Below are positions 9,783-21,573 of a stretch of 64,000 nt of DNA, in pieces (the stretch's first letter is position 1; every line of letters starts with the position of its first letter). The DNA comes from Echria macrotheca (lineage: Eukaryota > Ascomycota > Sordariomycetes > Sordariales > Schizotheciaceae): NCBI GenBank assembly GCA_030411725.1, contig MU839834.1, positions 806,001 through 870,000 of the forward strand. The letters are read 5' to 3'. Position numbers and translations under genes: made by a program. Under the pieces are notes generated by a model that was given only the letters and a program-made list of their open reading frames with translations, had not been told where the DNA came from and did no database searches.

Positions 9783-10516
9783 ATGGCAGAAGAAATGGAC
9801 CTAGACCCCGTAGCACCCTCCTCCATCCCCGGAGGAGGGGCAAATAACAACGCAGACCGCATCGCGCAGATGCAGACGCGCACGAAAGCCACGGCGGTCC
9901 GGTCGATCGAGGGGTGGATCGTCATGGTGACGAACGTGCACGAGGAGGCGGACGAGGAGGCGATCCAGGAGATGTTTGGGGAGTTTGGGGAGATTAAGAA
10001 TTTGCATTTGAATCTTGATCGGAGGAGTGGGTATGTTAAGGTATGCTCTTTTTCTTCTTTTTTTTTCTCTCTATTGTTTCTGTGTTGGGTGTATGGGTGT
10101 GTGTGTGGTTGGGTTGTTGTTAGGGGGGTGGGTGAGTGTGGGAGCGTGTGTGGGAGCGTGTGTGTGGGATGGTTGTAAAGGGGGGTGATGAGGATGGAGA
10201 TCAAGACGATGCTAACGGATTCGGTGACACTCAGGGCTACGCGTTGATCGAGTATCCTACCCTCGAGGAAGCCAGGGCGGCCATCGATGGTGCCGACGGG
10301 ACCAAGCTGCTCGAGCAGACTGTTAGTGTCGATTTTGCTTTTGTGCGGCCGCCGCCTGGGAAGAGGGGGGCAGATCAGGCTGGACAGGGTGGACGAGGCG
10401 AAGGAGGGGGGAGGGGAGGGGGTGGTTCTGGTGGGAGGGGAAGGGGGAGGGGAAGAAGTCGGAGTCGGAGTCCTGGTGCTGGTCCTGGTTCTGGCGGGGC
10501 TGTCAAGGATGAGTGA
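9783..10516 (+). CDS. Exon junction complex RNA-binding protein Y14 (RBM8A)
   Basis: Partner of Mago nashi in the exon junction complex left on spliced mRNA. Exons 9783-10040 and 10235-10516 give 179 residues. Seen: an N-terminal acidic stretch, the family signature ARSIEGWIVMVTNVHEEA-like segment (here VRSIEGWIVMVTNVHEEA) and one RRM at about residues 45-125. RNP2 is WIVMVTNV; RNP1 (SGYVKGYALIEY) is interrupted by the intron after Lys86. The tail is Gly/Arg-rich, ending in RSRSRSP repeats as in animal and plant Y14. The intron is 194 nt, long for this window, starts GTATGC, has a GCTAAC branch site near its end and is unusually G/T-rich. The leader carries a CA repeat. Family assignment is firm. 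Confidence 0.93.
10041..10234 (+). other. G/U-rich intron of Y14
   Basis: This 194-nt intron begins with a pyrimidine run and continues with many GTGTG and GGGTGTG units (about 10083-10168) before the branch site at 10211. It contrasts with the 46-60-nt introns typical of the window. Confidence 0.85.
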
Positions 10517-11645
10517 GAGGTTTTGGTTCTCTCTCTCTCGTGGACACTCTTTCCTAACGGACGGTAGGGATTGATCTTCTGGTCCTGGTCCTTGGCATGA
10601 GGGATGATGAGAGGGGAGGGACGAGGAGGAAGAATCATGACCAGACAGACTCCGGAGTAAGGCGAGGGGGAAAAAAAATATCCCAAAGCATGGGACGGTG
10701 CTGGCATGGCCGGTGTGTACTCTCTCTCGTGGACAGGAGACACGTCGGCGTTTTGTTCACGGCGTCGAAAAGGTATGTTTTTTTCTTTCTCTTTTCTTCT
10801 CCTTGCTAGTGTACTTGGTCATATTCATTCTGGTAATGGGTGGAGGGAAGAGACTGGTTTACCGAAGGACTCGCTGACGTTCCCGAGACAGACAGACTAC
10901 TCTAGAATGATGATCTGTTCTGCTTGCTCATTTTCGGCAGCAGGCCGTACATAGGTCTAAACAAAATCGAATTTCATCTCTGTGGTGACGTGACATCGTA
11001 GCGGTAGATTAGAAACCTTGTGGTACTGCGTGACTGCCTACTGTGAGGGCGGTGAAACATGGGATTCACAATATCACATATCCACAGCAGCAGCAGATTT
11101 TTTATTTTCTGCTTATTTTTCTAACAGACAAAGAAAATAGTAACCAAAATAACGATCAAACTTGGCTTGTCCCTCGTTGTATAATGTCTCAACCTTTTTA
11201 TACGAATCAGTGGTTTTAATCAGGTAAGGGTACGGTGAGTATACATAGACTTGGGACTCCTCCGTATCTGCCCCGAAAAGGGAAAGCTTCTACTTGGACC
11301 TTGACCCTTGGCAAGGAATCTCTGGCAACCTGTTCGTTTGATGTCTTGTTCGACGGTTTTTCCCTCCCCCCCCCCCCTCTCTCTCTCTGCATGTATGTCG
11401 TTTACTGTTTGGTTATGGTCTGACTCTCTTCTGTAGAAAAATGTTTCTGCGTTTTACGTGTGTAGTGGTCGGCCCGTCCATGTAAAGTATACCACTCGTC
11501 GACATAAGGTGACCAAAGTACCTAGTCACCCAGCAATCAGTCACCACCAGGAATCACACACACCACAAAATCGCACAACCCGAGACACCAGCATAAACCC
11601 ACAGGGTATAAAACATCTATTCTCACCAACAGCAAAACCTCAAGG
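10517..11645. other. Convergent intergenic region between Y14 and dynein intermediate chain
   Basis: 1.1 kb shared by two 3' ends. It contains a C-run followed by CT repeats at about 11367-11388 and A/T-rich stretches likely to serve polyadenylation. Short ORFs here lack coding character. Confidence 0.45.
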
Positions 11646-13764
11646 CTAAAACACACCCAATCCGTTCTCGCCCGCCTCGGCCCGACTAACCAGCTTCCGC
11701 ACCGTAATCCAATCCTCATTCTTCAGCCCCTCCTTCCCGCCTAGGTCCGGCCCGACCTCGAACATGGTCAGCGCGCCGTCAATCCCGCCAGTGGCCAACC
11801 TCTTGCCCTCGGCCGGCTCCCACGCGACCCGATTCAAACTCTTGCTCAGCATCGTCCGCCCGTCCTTGCGCGCGCTCGGCGAGATGCGCGCCAGCGGCTC
11901 CTCCGTCTCGACCGTGATATCCCACAGCTCGAGCCAGCCGGCGCCGTCCACGAGACTAAAAACGCCCGGCTTGACCGGCGACCAGGCCGCGTCGTAGACC
12001 ACATCCTCGCGCACAAAGTCCAGGATCGGCGTCACGGTGGCCTCGCCGCCGACGGCGCTGAGACCGGGGCCGACGGTCGACGTCGCCGCGGGCGCGCGCA
12101 CCTTCCACAGCTTCACGCTCCAGTCTAGACTCGACGACAGTACCAAATCGCCCAGATCGACATGGCCGTGAGACGGGTGGAAGTGGACCGACATGACGGG
12201 CGCCGCGTGCCCCTTGTAGTTGACGCGCTGATCCACGCCCGCCTTGGCACCGGCGCGGTCGTACCGGTGGCACGGGAAGATGGTGCCCTCCTCGGAGCCA
12301 ACGAGAAAGAAGGTAGGGTCAGCCGTCGGGAACGCCATACACGTCGGACTGAGATCCTCGTTCTTGGCCGGGATCGGCGCCTGCAGCGTCAGCGACTCTT
12401 GTGGCTGTGCGAGCATGTCGACGCTCCACCCGCACACGGCGCCGTCGGTCGAGCACGAAATGATGTTGTTGGCATTCTGGGTGCCGACAATATCCACGCA
12501 GTACACTGGATGTGTGTGTCCGGAGCCTGTCAGTGGCGTCTTTTGGACTGGTGCCGACCGTGCTCTGGTGTCCCACAAGAGCACCTGGCCGCTGTATGCT
12601 CCGCCGACTATCAGGTTCGGGTGGAAAGGCGAGAACTTGGCCGTCAGAATATCCGACTGGGCGTGAAACACGAATTCGGGTCGGTCGTGTAGGTGGGTAT
12701 TCCACACCTGCACAATACCGTCTGGATCGTGGGGAGCTGTTGGGTTTTTGGTATAGGACGCCAAAAGAAGCTCGGGAAATTTGGGCGAGAAGTTGATAGA
12801 GCTGATCATGCGTTTCTTAGACCACCGCTCATCATAAAACTGTGCCAACTCCTTCACCTTCCGCCGACCTTTTCCTCCTGTATTTCCGTGTTGCTCGTCA
12901 TCGTCGTCAATATCGTGTACTTGTAAGGTATAGTCGGTCAAGATGTCGTATTCCTGGTCCAGCGCCTTCTCAATGACCTTGGTCGACCTGTCGATAAAGT
13001 CCATAAAGTCATCCGACTGCGTGACTGCCCTGAGCTCCTCGCTGTTGAGCGTCCTCGCAGGGAAATTGGCCGCAGCCGAGGGTTTGAGGACGCCATCCGT
13101 GACGAGCTCCTTGGCCGCCCGGAGTTCCTCCTCGATCTCCTTGCGGATGTTCTCCCGGAGTTCTTCCTCTCGATCCCGTTCTCTCCTGCTGAGCCTCTTG
13201 CTCGACTTGGGCGTGATGGGTTCGTCATTGTCCGACTCGGAAAACGCGCGAGGCCTGCTCGGGGTCGTCCATTCCTCTGTCGTCTGCACGCCTTTGCTGT
13301 AGGAAAACACCTCCTTGATGGGGGATGGGGGGCATTCGTAGACGGTCGAGAGGGTAACGGTAGAGAGGATCTGCGGTGGTTGTGGCGAGGGTACGACGTG
13401 TCCGTTCGCGGGGGTAGCGTACTCGGAGGTCTCGTTGCTGAGCTCGCCGGCGCTGAGAACGCTGTTTGGCCGACTGCCACGCCGCGCGGGTGAGTTTGCT
13501 CCTGTCGAGACCGAGACGGGCCTGCTTTCGCCGAGCACACTGTTAATGATGGCTTCGATTTCGCGCCGGTCCGTCCGTCCGGGAGTAGGTGATATTAACT
13601 GCTTTCTGTCAGCGACCTTCTAAAGCAGGAACCGAGAAACGGACATCGCTTGTGACGCCTATGCTCTGTCGGGATGCCGTGGCCTGGGTTCGGATTTCTC
13701 TCTGGCGCTTCAGCTCGGCGAGCTTTGCCTTCTTTGCGAGAATCTCATCTCTGCGTTGTTGCAT
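11646..13764 (-). CDS. Cytoplasmic dynein intermediate chain
   Basis: WD40 subunit of the minus-end-directed motor cytoplasmic dynein; it links the heavy chain to light chains and dynactin. Exon 1 is 13764-13657, exon 2 13598-11646; together 686 residues. Seen: the charged N-terminal helix MQQRRDEILAKKAKLAELKRQRE, the p150/NUDE-binding region of this family, a Ser-rich stretch with LISPTP, an acidic region, and seven WD-like repeats from about residue 270 (for example VQVWNTH, VLLWDTRA, VKLWKV, LELWDITV). The intron acceptor (AGCAG after CGCTGAC) is clear. The donor is not consensus: GTCACA at 13656 (58-nt intron) is preferred to GTCCGT at 13644 (46 nt); both keep frame. Aspergillus NUDI is the named relative. 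The gene is divergent from ATP synthase subunit e. Confidence 0.92.
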
Positions 13765-14498
13765 CTTGGCTGTCGCATAGACCCATCAGGCCTACCGGCG
13801 ATGTCAAGCAAGCCGCCGGCAAAGCTTCGAGGACTGTTGGACTCGTCCTCGCTTGTCGTTATGAAATTCCTTTGCGCGCGCCGGGAAACACAGAGTCCGG
13901 TTCGTCGCTATTTTATCCTTCTTGTTGGTGGTATTCGTCGCGCGGTCCGTAGAATAGATGTTATCGTCGACAGCGCCTGAGCAAACATCACTTTCCTTTC
14001 ATTGCGCGTCGGTCGCGACTGGACGCCAGCATCCACTGGGCCGGACCCTGCTGCAGGGGCATCACTGGCCAGCCGGGTCAATCGTTCCCACACGTGACTC
14101 CGCCAGCTGCTACCAGGTGGCATCTCCGTCAGTCGCCAGCTCCCAAGCAAGCCACACACCAAGCAAGACCGAGCTTGTGGGGACCTTTGCCGTGGAAGCG
14201 TGGGTCAACAGAGAGAAGCAGCAGAAAAAAAACCGCGACAACACCCGAGCTCCAATTGCCAAACCTGCCTCTCGAACATCCACCCCCCGACCGACCGGCC
14301 CCCTCCTCGCCGTCTCCCACCTTCACATCCCGCCGCCGCCGACGACAAAACCCCTCCGGGACGAATTGACTTTTCGGCTTGTCCCTTTTCGCGTCCAATT
14401 GACCCGGGAAACGCACTCCGTCAATCGTCAACTACCTCCTCCTAGCCGAGCATTGCGCCAAATCCCGTCGTCGTCGCCGGCCTCCTCCTCCAACAACC
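13765..14498. other. Divergent promoter region, dynein IC / ATP synthase e
   Basis: 734 bp between two start codons pointing away from each other, so both promoters lie here. The side next to subunit e is a C/A-rich leader. I see no clear TATA box and no gene. Confidence 0.5.
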
Positions 14499-15088
14499 AT
14501 GTCTACCACATCCGGAGCCAACGTGAGTCGTCCCATGTCTGCGAGATCAAAGTTTCTTTCTCTCCCCCGGCCACCACCCGAACAACAATAAACAGCCCGG
14601 TCCCATTATCAATGCGGCGCATATCTACCTATCTCCCTTCAACTTCCGCAGAGCCGAACCACGAACCATGCCATGCATTGGAGAGATAAAGAAAACTAAC
14701 AAGTTATAAGGTCCTCCGGTACTCGGCCCTCTGCCTAGGCGTCTTCTACGGCTTCTACCACCAGCGAACCATCACGTCGGCCCAGCGGGCGGCCGCGGCG
14801 CAGCACGAGTACGAGCACAAGCTCAAGCTAATAGACCAGGCCAAGGCGGCCTACGCCAAGAAGACCGGCAAGGCGCCCGCTTCTTCTTCTGCACCGGCTG
14901 CGGCGACAAGTGGAGGAGGTGTGTATTTTTGTTTCTTTTCTTCTGATATCAGTTTCCATGCGGCATAAGCAGAGAGACGAGAGACACCCTGGCTAACCAA
15001 TGAAAAACAAAAACCAGCAAACCAAGACCCAAATGACCCCAGCTTCGACTTTGGGGTTTGGCTCGAGGACTTTATGAAGCAAAAGTAA
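14499..15088 (+). CDS. Mitochondrial F1Fo ATP synthase subunit e
   Basis: Small inner-membrane subunit that with subunit g drives ATP synthase dimerisation and cristae shape. Three exons: 14499-14522, 14711-14918 and 15018-15088; introns of 188 and 99 nt. The product is 100 residues. Seen: the single N-terminal membrane helix (VLRYSALCLGVFYGFYHQR) containing the GxxxG dimerisation motif at Gly18/Gly22, then the charged helix QRAAAAQHEYEHKLKLIDQAKAAYAKK, an Ala/Ser-rich linker and an acidic end (FDFGVWLEDFMKQK). The first exon encodes only eight residues. Both intron phases and the CTAAC branch site before 14710 support the model, and the spliced protein resembles the known filamentous-fungal subunit e throughout. 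Confidence 0.93.
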
Positions 15089-15575
15089 ATTTGGAAAGTG
15101 GGAGTTTGAGGATGGGGAGCTGGAGAACAGAAGAGAGCGAGAGAGAGAGGGGGGGAGAGAGAACTCGGTAATCGCGCACGCCCCGAGATGTTGAAACGAA
15201 GTCCTCCAAAAGGTTCATGACCCCCCGGAGCACGCCTGCTAGTTTGCGGGAGCTCCAGCGGATATCCGGCGAGCTGCTCTCCCGCAATCGGTTTGGCAGG
15301 TGTGGTGTATCATTCCGTACACTCGACACTACGGCATAGACAATTTTTTTTTCCTTTTTAAAGCCCGTGGTTACGCTGTACATGTGTACATTAACAGAGA
15401 ATTAGAGGCGAATTGGCTCCCGGTTTTTTTTCTTTTCAGAAGGACTGAGCTGGGCCGGGCAGACTTTCCATCTACCTCTTGACTAATGATATCATAGACC
15501 CCCTATTGATTGCCTCCTCGACAGATAATGTCCACATATCCTTTCCCAGCATGTACAACAAAAACAACAACAACA
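15089..15575. other. Convergent 3' flank region
   Basis: 487 bp between the 3' ends of ATP synthase e and the Zn2Cys6 regulator. It contains a GA-rich tract at about 15131-15162 and an AAC-rich stretch near 15558-15575; no gene seen. Confidence 0.45.
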
Positions 15576-17767
15576 CTATTGCGCGAAGCCTACAAACCCA
15601 AATGGGTCAGGCGGTAATTCGGCCTGCCCGGAAAATGGATTGTTCGTCTGCGCCCATAGCAGGTCCTGCCTGCTCTGGATCACCGTCTGCTCGATCTGTC
15701 CAGCAATCTCGAGGAGAGTCTGCAACATGGGCTCCCCGCTATCGATACTCTGGAGACACCCGGCCGAAATCGACAGTCCGACGTATTCCCTGAAATGCGG
15801 AATCGAACGGGACGCTCTCGCCCTCTTCAGTTCCAAACTCTGCCGCAGTATGGCCGAGGCGCCCGTCCGCGAGGGAAGGCCGCCGCCCTGCTTTATCGCG
15901 TCGAAATCGCCCCTCCTGATGGTCAGGATGATGTGCAGGATGGCCACGCCGAAGTCGTCGTGACAGAGATCGCTCAGCCAGCTGAGCGGGATAGCCGTCT
16001 GCTCCAGGGGTTCGAGGAACCCTGGGGCTGACGAGGTCGATGCCCGGTTACTCCCCGCCATGCTTCGCGACTGCATGTGCCACGTGTGTTGGGTTCGCAG
16101 CAGTGCGATGGAGCTCTGCATGACGGACATGCTCGAATCCCGGAATTGCCCGGCCCGGAGTGCACAGATGTAACCATAGTGCAGCCCTAGCAACGTCCGA
16201 TGTACCAGGACCCTTAGGAAACTGATTTGCGTATTGACCCTGTCCAGATTGTCCGCCTGTCCGTATGGAGGCTTTGTCAACACAGACTCGGCATCCTGCA
16301 GCTTCTGACGTAGCTGCGAATCCCAGGCTCTCAGCTTTTCTTGCTCGATGGGCGGCCGCGTTGGGGAATTCACGGCATTGATTGCATTCGTCAGTAATGG
16401 AAGAAGGCCGGCGAGTTTAATCTGGAAACTGCTGTCTGTGAGAACACCTGGGGCCGCCCATCGAGCTTGCAGAATCCATCCGTGCTCTGTGCGATGGAAA
16501 TCGGTATCGTTGATGTTGAGTGGAATGTCGGCATCTTGCTCCCTGTAAAGGTATGACGTGCCCGTCCTCATAGCTACGTCGAGATCGAGAAGCTGAACCG
16601 TAACCCAGATCCGTTTCCGCATCTCTGCTTCAAACGGCGACATGTCTGGGAACAAGGATGTCTTCCGGTGCAACTCCATGGTCAAAGCAAGCCGGCTAAC
16701 GTAGCCCATTAGGACGACGAGGTGGGACATGTCTCCCCCTTTGACGATCTCCATCATTCGTGCTATTGCGGCGAGACAGAGTGTTCTCAGTGTCGTGAGG
16801 GTGGGGGCCGCGAAGTAGGGGCTTCGTCCGAGGAAGAACTGGGCGGCGTCGAGAAACATATCAGTCCAGTCCTCGACAGTGCGCCCGGTGCTCGCGAGAG
16901 CACGCCCGGGCGCTGCCTGGCAGCCAAGTGCAAGCATCATGCTGAACTGGGCCAGCCATTCTTCTGACAGCTGGGCGTTGTTGATCCAAAAGGCGTTGAG
17001 CTCGTCGGCAAACTCCTGACGGTAAACTAGCCGATGGGTCGATTCGAAGGTACTGAAGTACGACTGGATCAGGGTGCTGACGACCTGTGGGGGCGGGAAG
17101 CCTTCAAGCACTTGGTTTCTGTTCTGCGGGAAGCTGAAGGTGCCGCCGAAGGGGAAGTTGTTGTTTGGTAACGATGGAAATAGGGCCTCGAGACCGAGGA
17201 GCTGCTGATATCTCGGCCTCCACTGCGGGTCGGAGCCGTCGATGTAGGGCCAGGCTTCTTTGAACTGCAGAGTCCTTTTGTCAGCGAGGAACCGCTCCGT
17301 CGGCCCGCTCGGCGTTGCCACGGAGGGAGCGGCCGCAACCACACTCATCAGACGACGCGGATTACACCAACCTCCCGAGCAACACTTTTCCAGTGAGTAG
17401 CTCCGTTCAGGCCGGACCTGGGTCGGCTTCTTGCTGCATCGGGCGTCGGCGGTCTCGTCGCTTGCGCTTCGACTCGCGGGGCTGCTTCGGCCTCGGCGGC
17501 CGTGTCGTGCTTCTGGCCAGGGGCCTGCTGGTAAATACACTCGCTAGCGGTGCCCGAAGCCACGCAGCGCGAGCATGGCTGGGCTTTGTCGCACCGGAGC
17601 TTGCGCCGATGGCAAGGTATGCACACAAAGACCCTTCGGTTGCGTCGTTGAGTCCTCCCGAGGCCCTCCCGAGCGCTTCCATCCGGGTCGGCGATAGAGA
17701 AAGTCGAGAAGAAGCCAGCAGGCTTCCCTGGCTCCATGGTGACCGACTCATCACTACTATCATCCAT
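15576..17767 (-). CDS. Zn2Cys6 fungal transcription factor
   Basis: A binuclear zinc-cluster regulator of about 700 residues with unknown targets. The first exon (from 17767) carries the DNA-binding domain at about residues 49-77, CIPCHRRKLRCDKAQPCSRC followed by a last Cys after eight residues: spacing C-x2-C-x6-C-x5-C-x2-C-x8-C, preceded by a basic RTQRRNRR. The second exon (to 15576) holds the middle homology region of fungal regulators, including STFESTHRLVYRQEF, the MRKRIWVTVQLLDLDVAMRTG block and DTDFH. One intron joins them, but its ends are unclear. GTAATC (17365) to CTGCAG (17265), 101 nt, has the best branch site. GTCCGG (17417) to GATGAG (17344), 74 nt, keeps the sequence ERFLADKRTLQ. 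A third option ends at 17295. All keep frame. Nothing nearby suggests a target pathway. Confidence 0.85.
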
Positions 17768-20700
17768 CCGTCGGGAGATGACTGGTGTTGTTCAAAGGAT
17801 GTAAGGCGACAGAATGCGGATGGTTTGGCGTGTCGTCTGGTTCCATATCGAGTGGCAACCATCGCAAGTCCGCTAGGGTCATAGGATCATATGAAGGTGT
17901 GGAGAGAGGTAGCTAGCTGGCGCTTTACACCCTATGGCCACAAGCTTAGTCCTAGGAAGCGTGCTGGGCACGGGCGCCGAGCAGTAGGGCGGTGCCTACC
18001 GTACGGCTGGGTTCAAGCAGCACGTCAGGATTCGCTCCGCAGGACAGATCCTACTGTGGCTTGTAGCGAGCGTGGCGGCCAGAAGTGAGATAATAATGTT
18101 CTCTAGGGATGAGTCAGATTGGGCGGGAGAGGACGAGGGATCACCTGTGGTCGACTTGGCGCTGAGGTTGCCTTCCCCCCCCAGGCCTGACATCTCTGTC
18201 AACGGAGCCATGACGGCTGTAATGCGCAGTCTAAGTCGGGAAGATGGCGTTCTATTTCCAAATCAGCGGGCGGAAACGACAGAGACAGCTTTCGTGCCGG
18301 GTCTTCCAGTAGACTTCTTCCAGGGTTCCAGATTTCCAGATGAGCCACCACTCTCACGCCTCGCGGCCATGTCTGCCAACCGGTCGGACCGGATGAGTGC
18401 GAGGTCTCTGGGGTTGGTGGACTGCTGGCAACTGGAAGCGATGGCTTTTGGGGGCCGTTCAAAGCTCTCGCAGAGAAGCTGGGGTGTAGCAGGGGTCAGC
18501 TGCAGACTTTGATGCAGCCCTACAAACAAACACAACCGCGAAACCAACGCTGGCACGGCTGGCTCGCTCCTTCCCGAGCCTCTGGGTACGCCTTTACCTT
18601 CCCTAAGCAGTTTAGGAGAGCAACCAGGCAGGCGTCCTGTCTCCCGCCCCTCCTCTTGCACTCGCCAACTCTCTCGTCTACTGGCCGCTTTCCGTCCACC
18701 CAGCGCAAAGTCCACATGCAGTCAGCAGCTGGTTCGAGACGACGACTAAGCTTTGCTCTGCGATACAGTGAGCAGCCGCTTTGCAATTCAGTGAGCAGCC
18801 GACTAGCTGTCTATTAGCCAAGCTGACCTCATGTTTGCCCGCACAAGCGACCCGAGCTGCAATTCCATTAGAAATATCTGGGTATTTGGGTCGTCCGCCA
18901 TCACGGCTCAATCCTCTGCGTCTAGGAAATGACAAAAACAACTCGGCACGCCGGCTTCATCGAACAGGGGCATCGTGTTCGCAGAGAACTGCGTAAACCG
19001 CTGCGTATCACGGACGTGGCATACGCTTCGGGACACACTCCCGTCGACGGCGACCGACGGACCTCTTGGGCCGATGATTCCTCAAACAAACCCCCCTTCT
19101 CTCCACCGTCAAGATCACCAATCGCTCCCGAGAAGGCCCTGGCGTACAAGGTCAGGGTGCCCAATGAGATTCCAAAGGTGGTGGTTGGAAAAAGAGTGCT
19201 GACAAACTTGCGAGTACACCAAATGTCCGCGCGCATGGAGTGAGTCGTGTGCCTGCCCGGCACCGACTACCGGCTGCCCCGGTCCTCTGCCGGCAACAAG
19301 CTCGGCCGGAATCCTCGTTTCGTCAGCCGACGCCGAGGATGGGAGCCATCTACGTCTGGAATCATGGAATGCTTCGAAACGGGCCGTGCGAATCCTTGTT
19401 CCGCATCGTCTCGACGACAGGGGGGTTCTACGGACGTGTTTCCGTTCGTCCTCTTTTTCTTAGTCCCTACATATTTCATGCTTCTCCTCGAGTGGTTTTT
19501 TTTTTCGCTCACCGGTGCTAAATTTGCGACGCCTCCCAGCTCCTACGCGGGTAGAGGAAGCAAATATACCCAATGATCCTGACTCGCTTCAGCACCAACT
19601 GCGCTCGGAGTTGCTACGGGTTTTCCTACTTGGTATTTCTGGCTCACCGAGCCCCAGCACCCAGCACCGCACGAGCCCAGTCGGGTCTGATGAATAATTC
19701 TCGTCGACCATCGTTCGCAAGCCTGACTCGAACGGCCACTTGAACCAGGGCCAGCCAGCCAGCCTCGTCTTTTATACCCCGGAAAGCTTATTCTTACCAC
19801 TACTACCGCCCGCCAAGAATACGCGGGGTGGGCTTGTTGTCCCTGCGGCGGCGGCGCCAGTGAGGCGTTGGCGCTGCTGACGAGCGGGATTAAGCGCGTC
19901 GTCCCAAAGGCCGGTGATGGTCTGTTGGGAACTTTGGATGCTTTAGCAATTACATGTTGGATCCCGTCCTAAAAAGGGTTATTATGCTTTGAGAGAGAAG
20001 GATTCTCGGGCCGCATCAACGACATCTGTCCAAGAGAAGCGGCCCGCCCGCTTGCGTTGAAGGATTCATCCTACCTTGATAACAAACCCGTAGAAGGCTG
20101 GTGGACCCGAAGGAGCCGGCGCCCTCCGCGTCATGGTGCCGGGGTAGTTGGTTTGTACATAGTCACTAGATACCAAACTAGGGCATTGTCGGGATTTTCG
20201 CACAGCATTGCACCGCACCGCCGTCGGACGACGGCCAACGGGCTTGCGGATATCTCCGACGTGCCTTCCAAAAAGTCAGCCGGTCCCTTGTCACGCAGCG
20301 GATTAGTCACTGGTTATATCTAAATCGCTGCCTGGGCTCCGAGACTCCAGGGAACAACGAGGCTGTGCTTCATTGGTACGCGACACCCCTTGTTAGTTGC
20401 TGTGTATCCTATCCGCTCCATCCATCCACACCGAGCTCACCGAGGTGTATTGTAGGGTGTATGGAGGTAGACTTGTCATCCCCCCGAGGCCGAGCCCGGG
20501 ATGATCGGGATTCCTATCTAGAGTAGTGTAGGTATCGCGGGATTCTCCTCGGCGGGAAGGCAGGAACTGAACTGAGTGTTCAACAGTGAACTAGTCTAGT
20601 CTAGATCACTTACCTTGAACTAGAACTAGACTAGGAGCAGGCAAGCCCGAGAGAGAGGGTAGGTTGTACCCTACTATGCTCCTCCGGAATATTCCGTACC

Positions 20701-21476
20701 CCGTCTCTCCTTTTCTCGAAAACAAGAAATATTCCACACCGCTTTGATAAGGTTGGGTTCGGTGGGACCTACCATGGGTACCGTACCGATGGACACGCAT
20801 AGCACCGACGGCCGCATAGCACTCTTGTTTCAAAGTTTCAAAATAGTTCATGACGCAAACCTGACCTGTGCCGCCCTAAAACGGACACCGACGTCAGAGC
20901 TCTCCCTTTGACGCCGAAGCACCGAAGCACCGAAGCACGCGGCCAACTTCCATATTTGTTTTCTCCTCTACACTACGCAGTCCAGTCGGTGCGGTGCGGT
21001 ATGTCTTGTGAACTCGGGAAAGAGACATATTTCGAATTTGCCTGCCTGCCTGTCTGTCTGCCTGCCCGCCAGCCAACCTTGCCTATGCGCTCACTTCTTC
21101 TCTCTTTCTCTCTCTCTCAATTGTTCCTGTTCTTCCTCTTCCTCTTCCTCTCTCTTGCCGCGCCACAAAAAAAAAGATTCTATCATGCTCCGTTCCCTTG
21201 CTTTGCATAATACTTAAAAAATAGTCCCTTGCCTTGCCTTCATGTCTCCTCACAGTGTTGTTCCCCGCCTGTCCTCCGTCCTCTCCCGAGTCGGATCCCC
21301 TGATGTACACTCTGTATGCTTCACCATTGAGCCAAAGGATAAAGTACAGATACAGAGATCGTTTCGTATGCACACACACTCTGCGCTCTGAAACTCCATC
21401 CCCAGCCCAATGGCCAAGCATATAAAATACACGCACGAGGACCGACTTCCAACTCAACGCAGACACACAAAAATTT

Positions 21477-21477
<1 letters not shown>
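17768..21477. other. Long intergenic region upstream of the zinc-cluster regulator
   Basis: 3.7 kb up to the assembly gap with no gene I can support. The ORFs on both strands (longest 18072-18512, 146 codons) lack recognisable domains and overlap each other. The region would hold the promoter of the divergently placed regulator at its left end. It includes CTAG-rich inverted repeats near 20.6 kb, a GAAGCACC triplication near 20920-20940 and pyrimidine-rich tracts near 21.1 kb. Confidence 0.5.
20591..20634. repeat. CTAG-rich inverted repeat
   Basis: CTAGTCTAGTCTAG at 20591-20604 is mirrored as CTAGAACTAGACTAG at 20620-20634, a near-perfect inverted repeat (one extra base) with a 15-nt spacer, able to form a hairpin or cruciform. 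Confidence 0.8.

Positions 21478-21562
<85 letters not shown>
21478..21562. repeat. 85-bp homopolymer G tract at an assembly gap
   Basis: 85 consecutive G, then one C and 10 N. The length and the position at a contig break suggest a sequencing or assembly artefact, such as dark-cycle poly-G in two-colour chemistry, rather than real sequence. Confidence 0.9.
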
Positions 21563-21563
21563 C

Positions 21564-21573
21564 NNNNNNNNNN
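21564..21573. other. Assembly gap (10 N)
   Basis: Ten undetermined bases mark a scaffold join. Sequence just after it is C-rich (for example a 19-base C run at 21667-21685 following 15 A), so the flanks may be low quality. Confidence 0.98.

Noticed and set aside
18072..18512. 146-codon ORF in the long intergenic region
   Set aside because: No recognisable domain, no good splice partners, competing ORFs on the other strand, and composition no different from the flanks.
18715..18765. GGTTCGAGAC string resembling a tRNA B box
   Set aside because: No matching A box, acceptor stem or cloverleaf can be formed around it.
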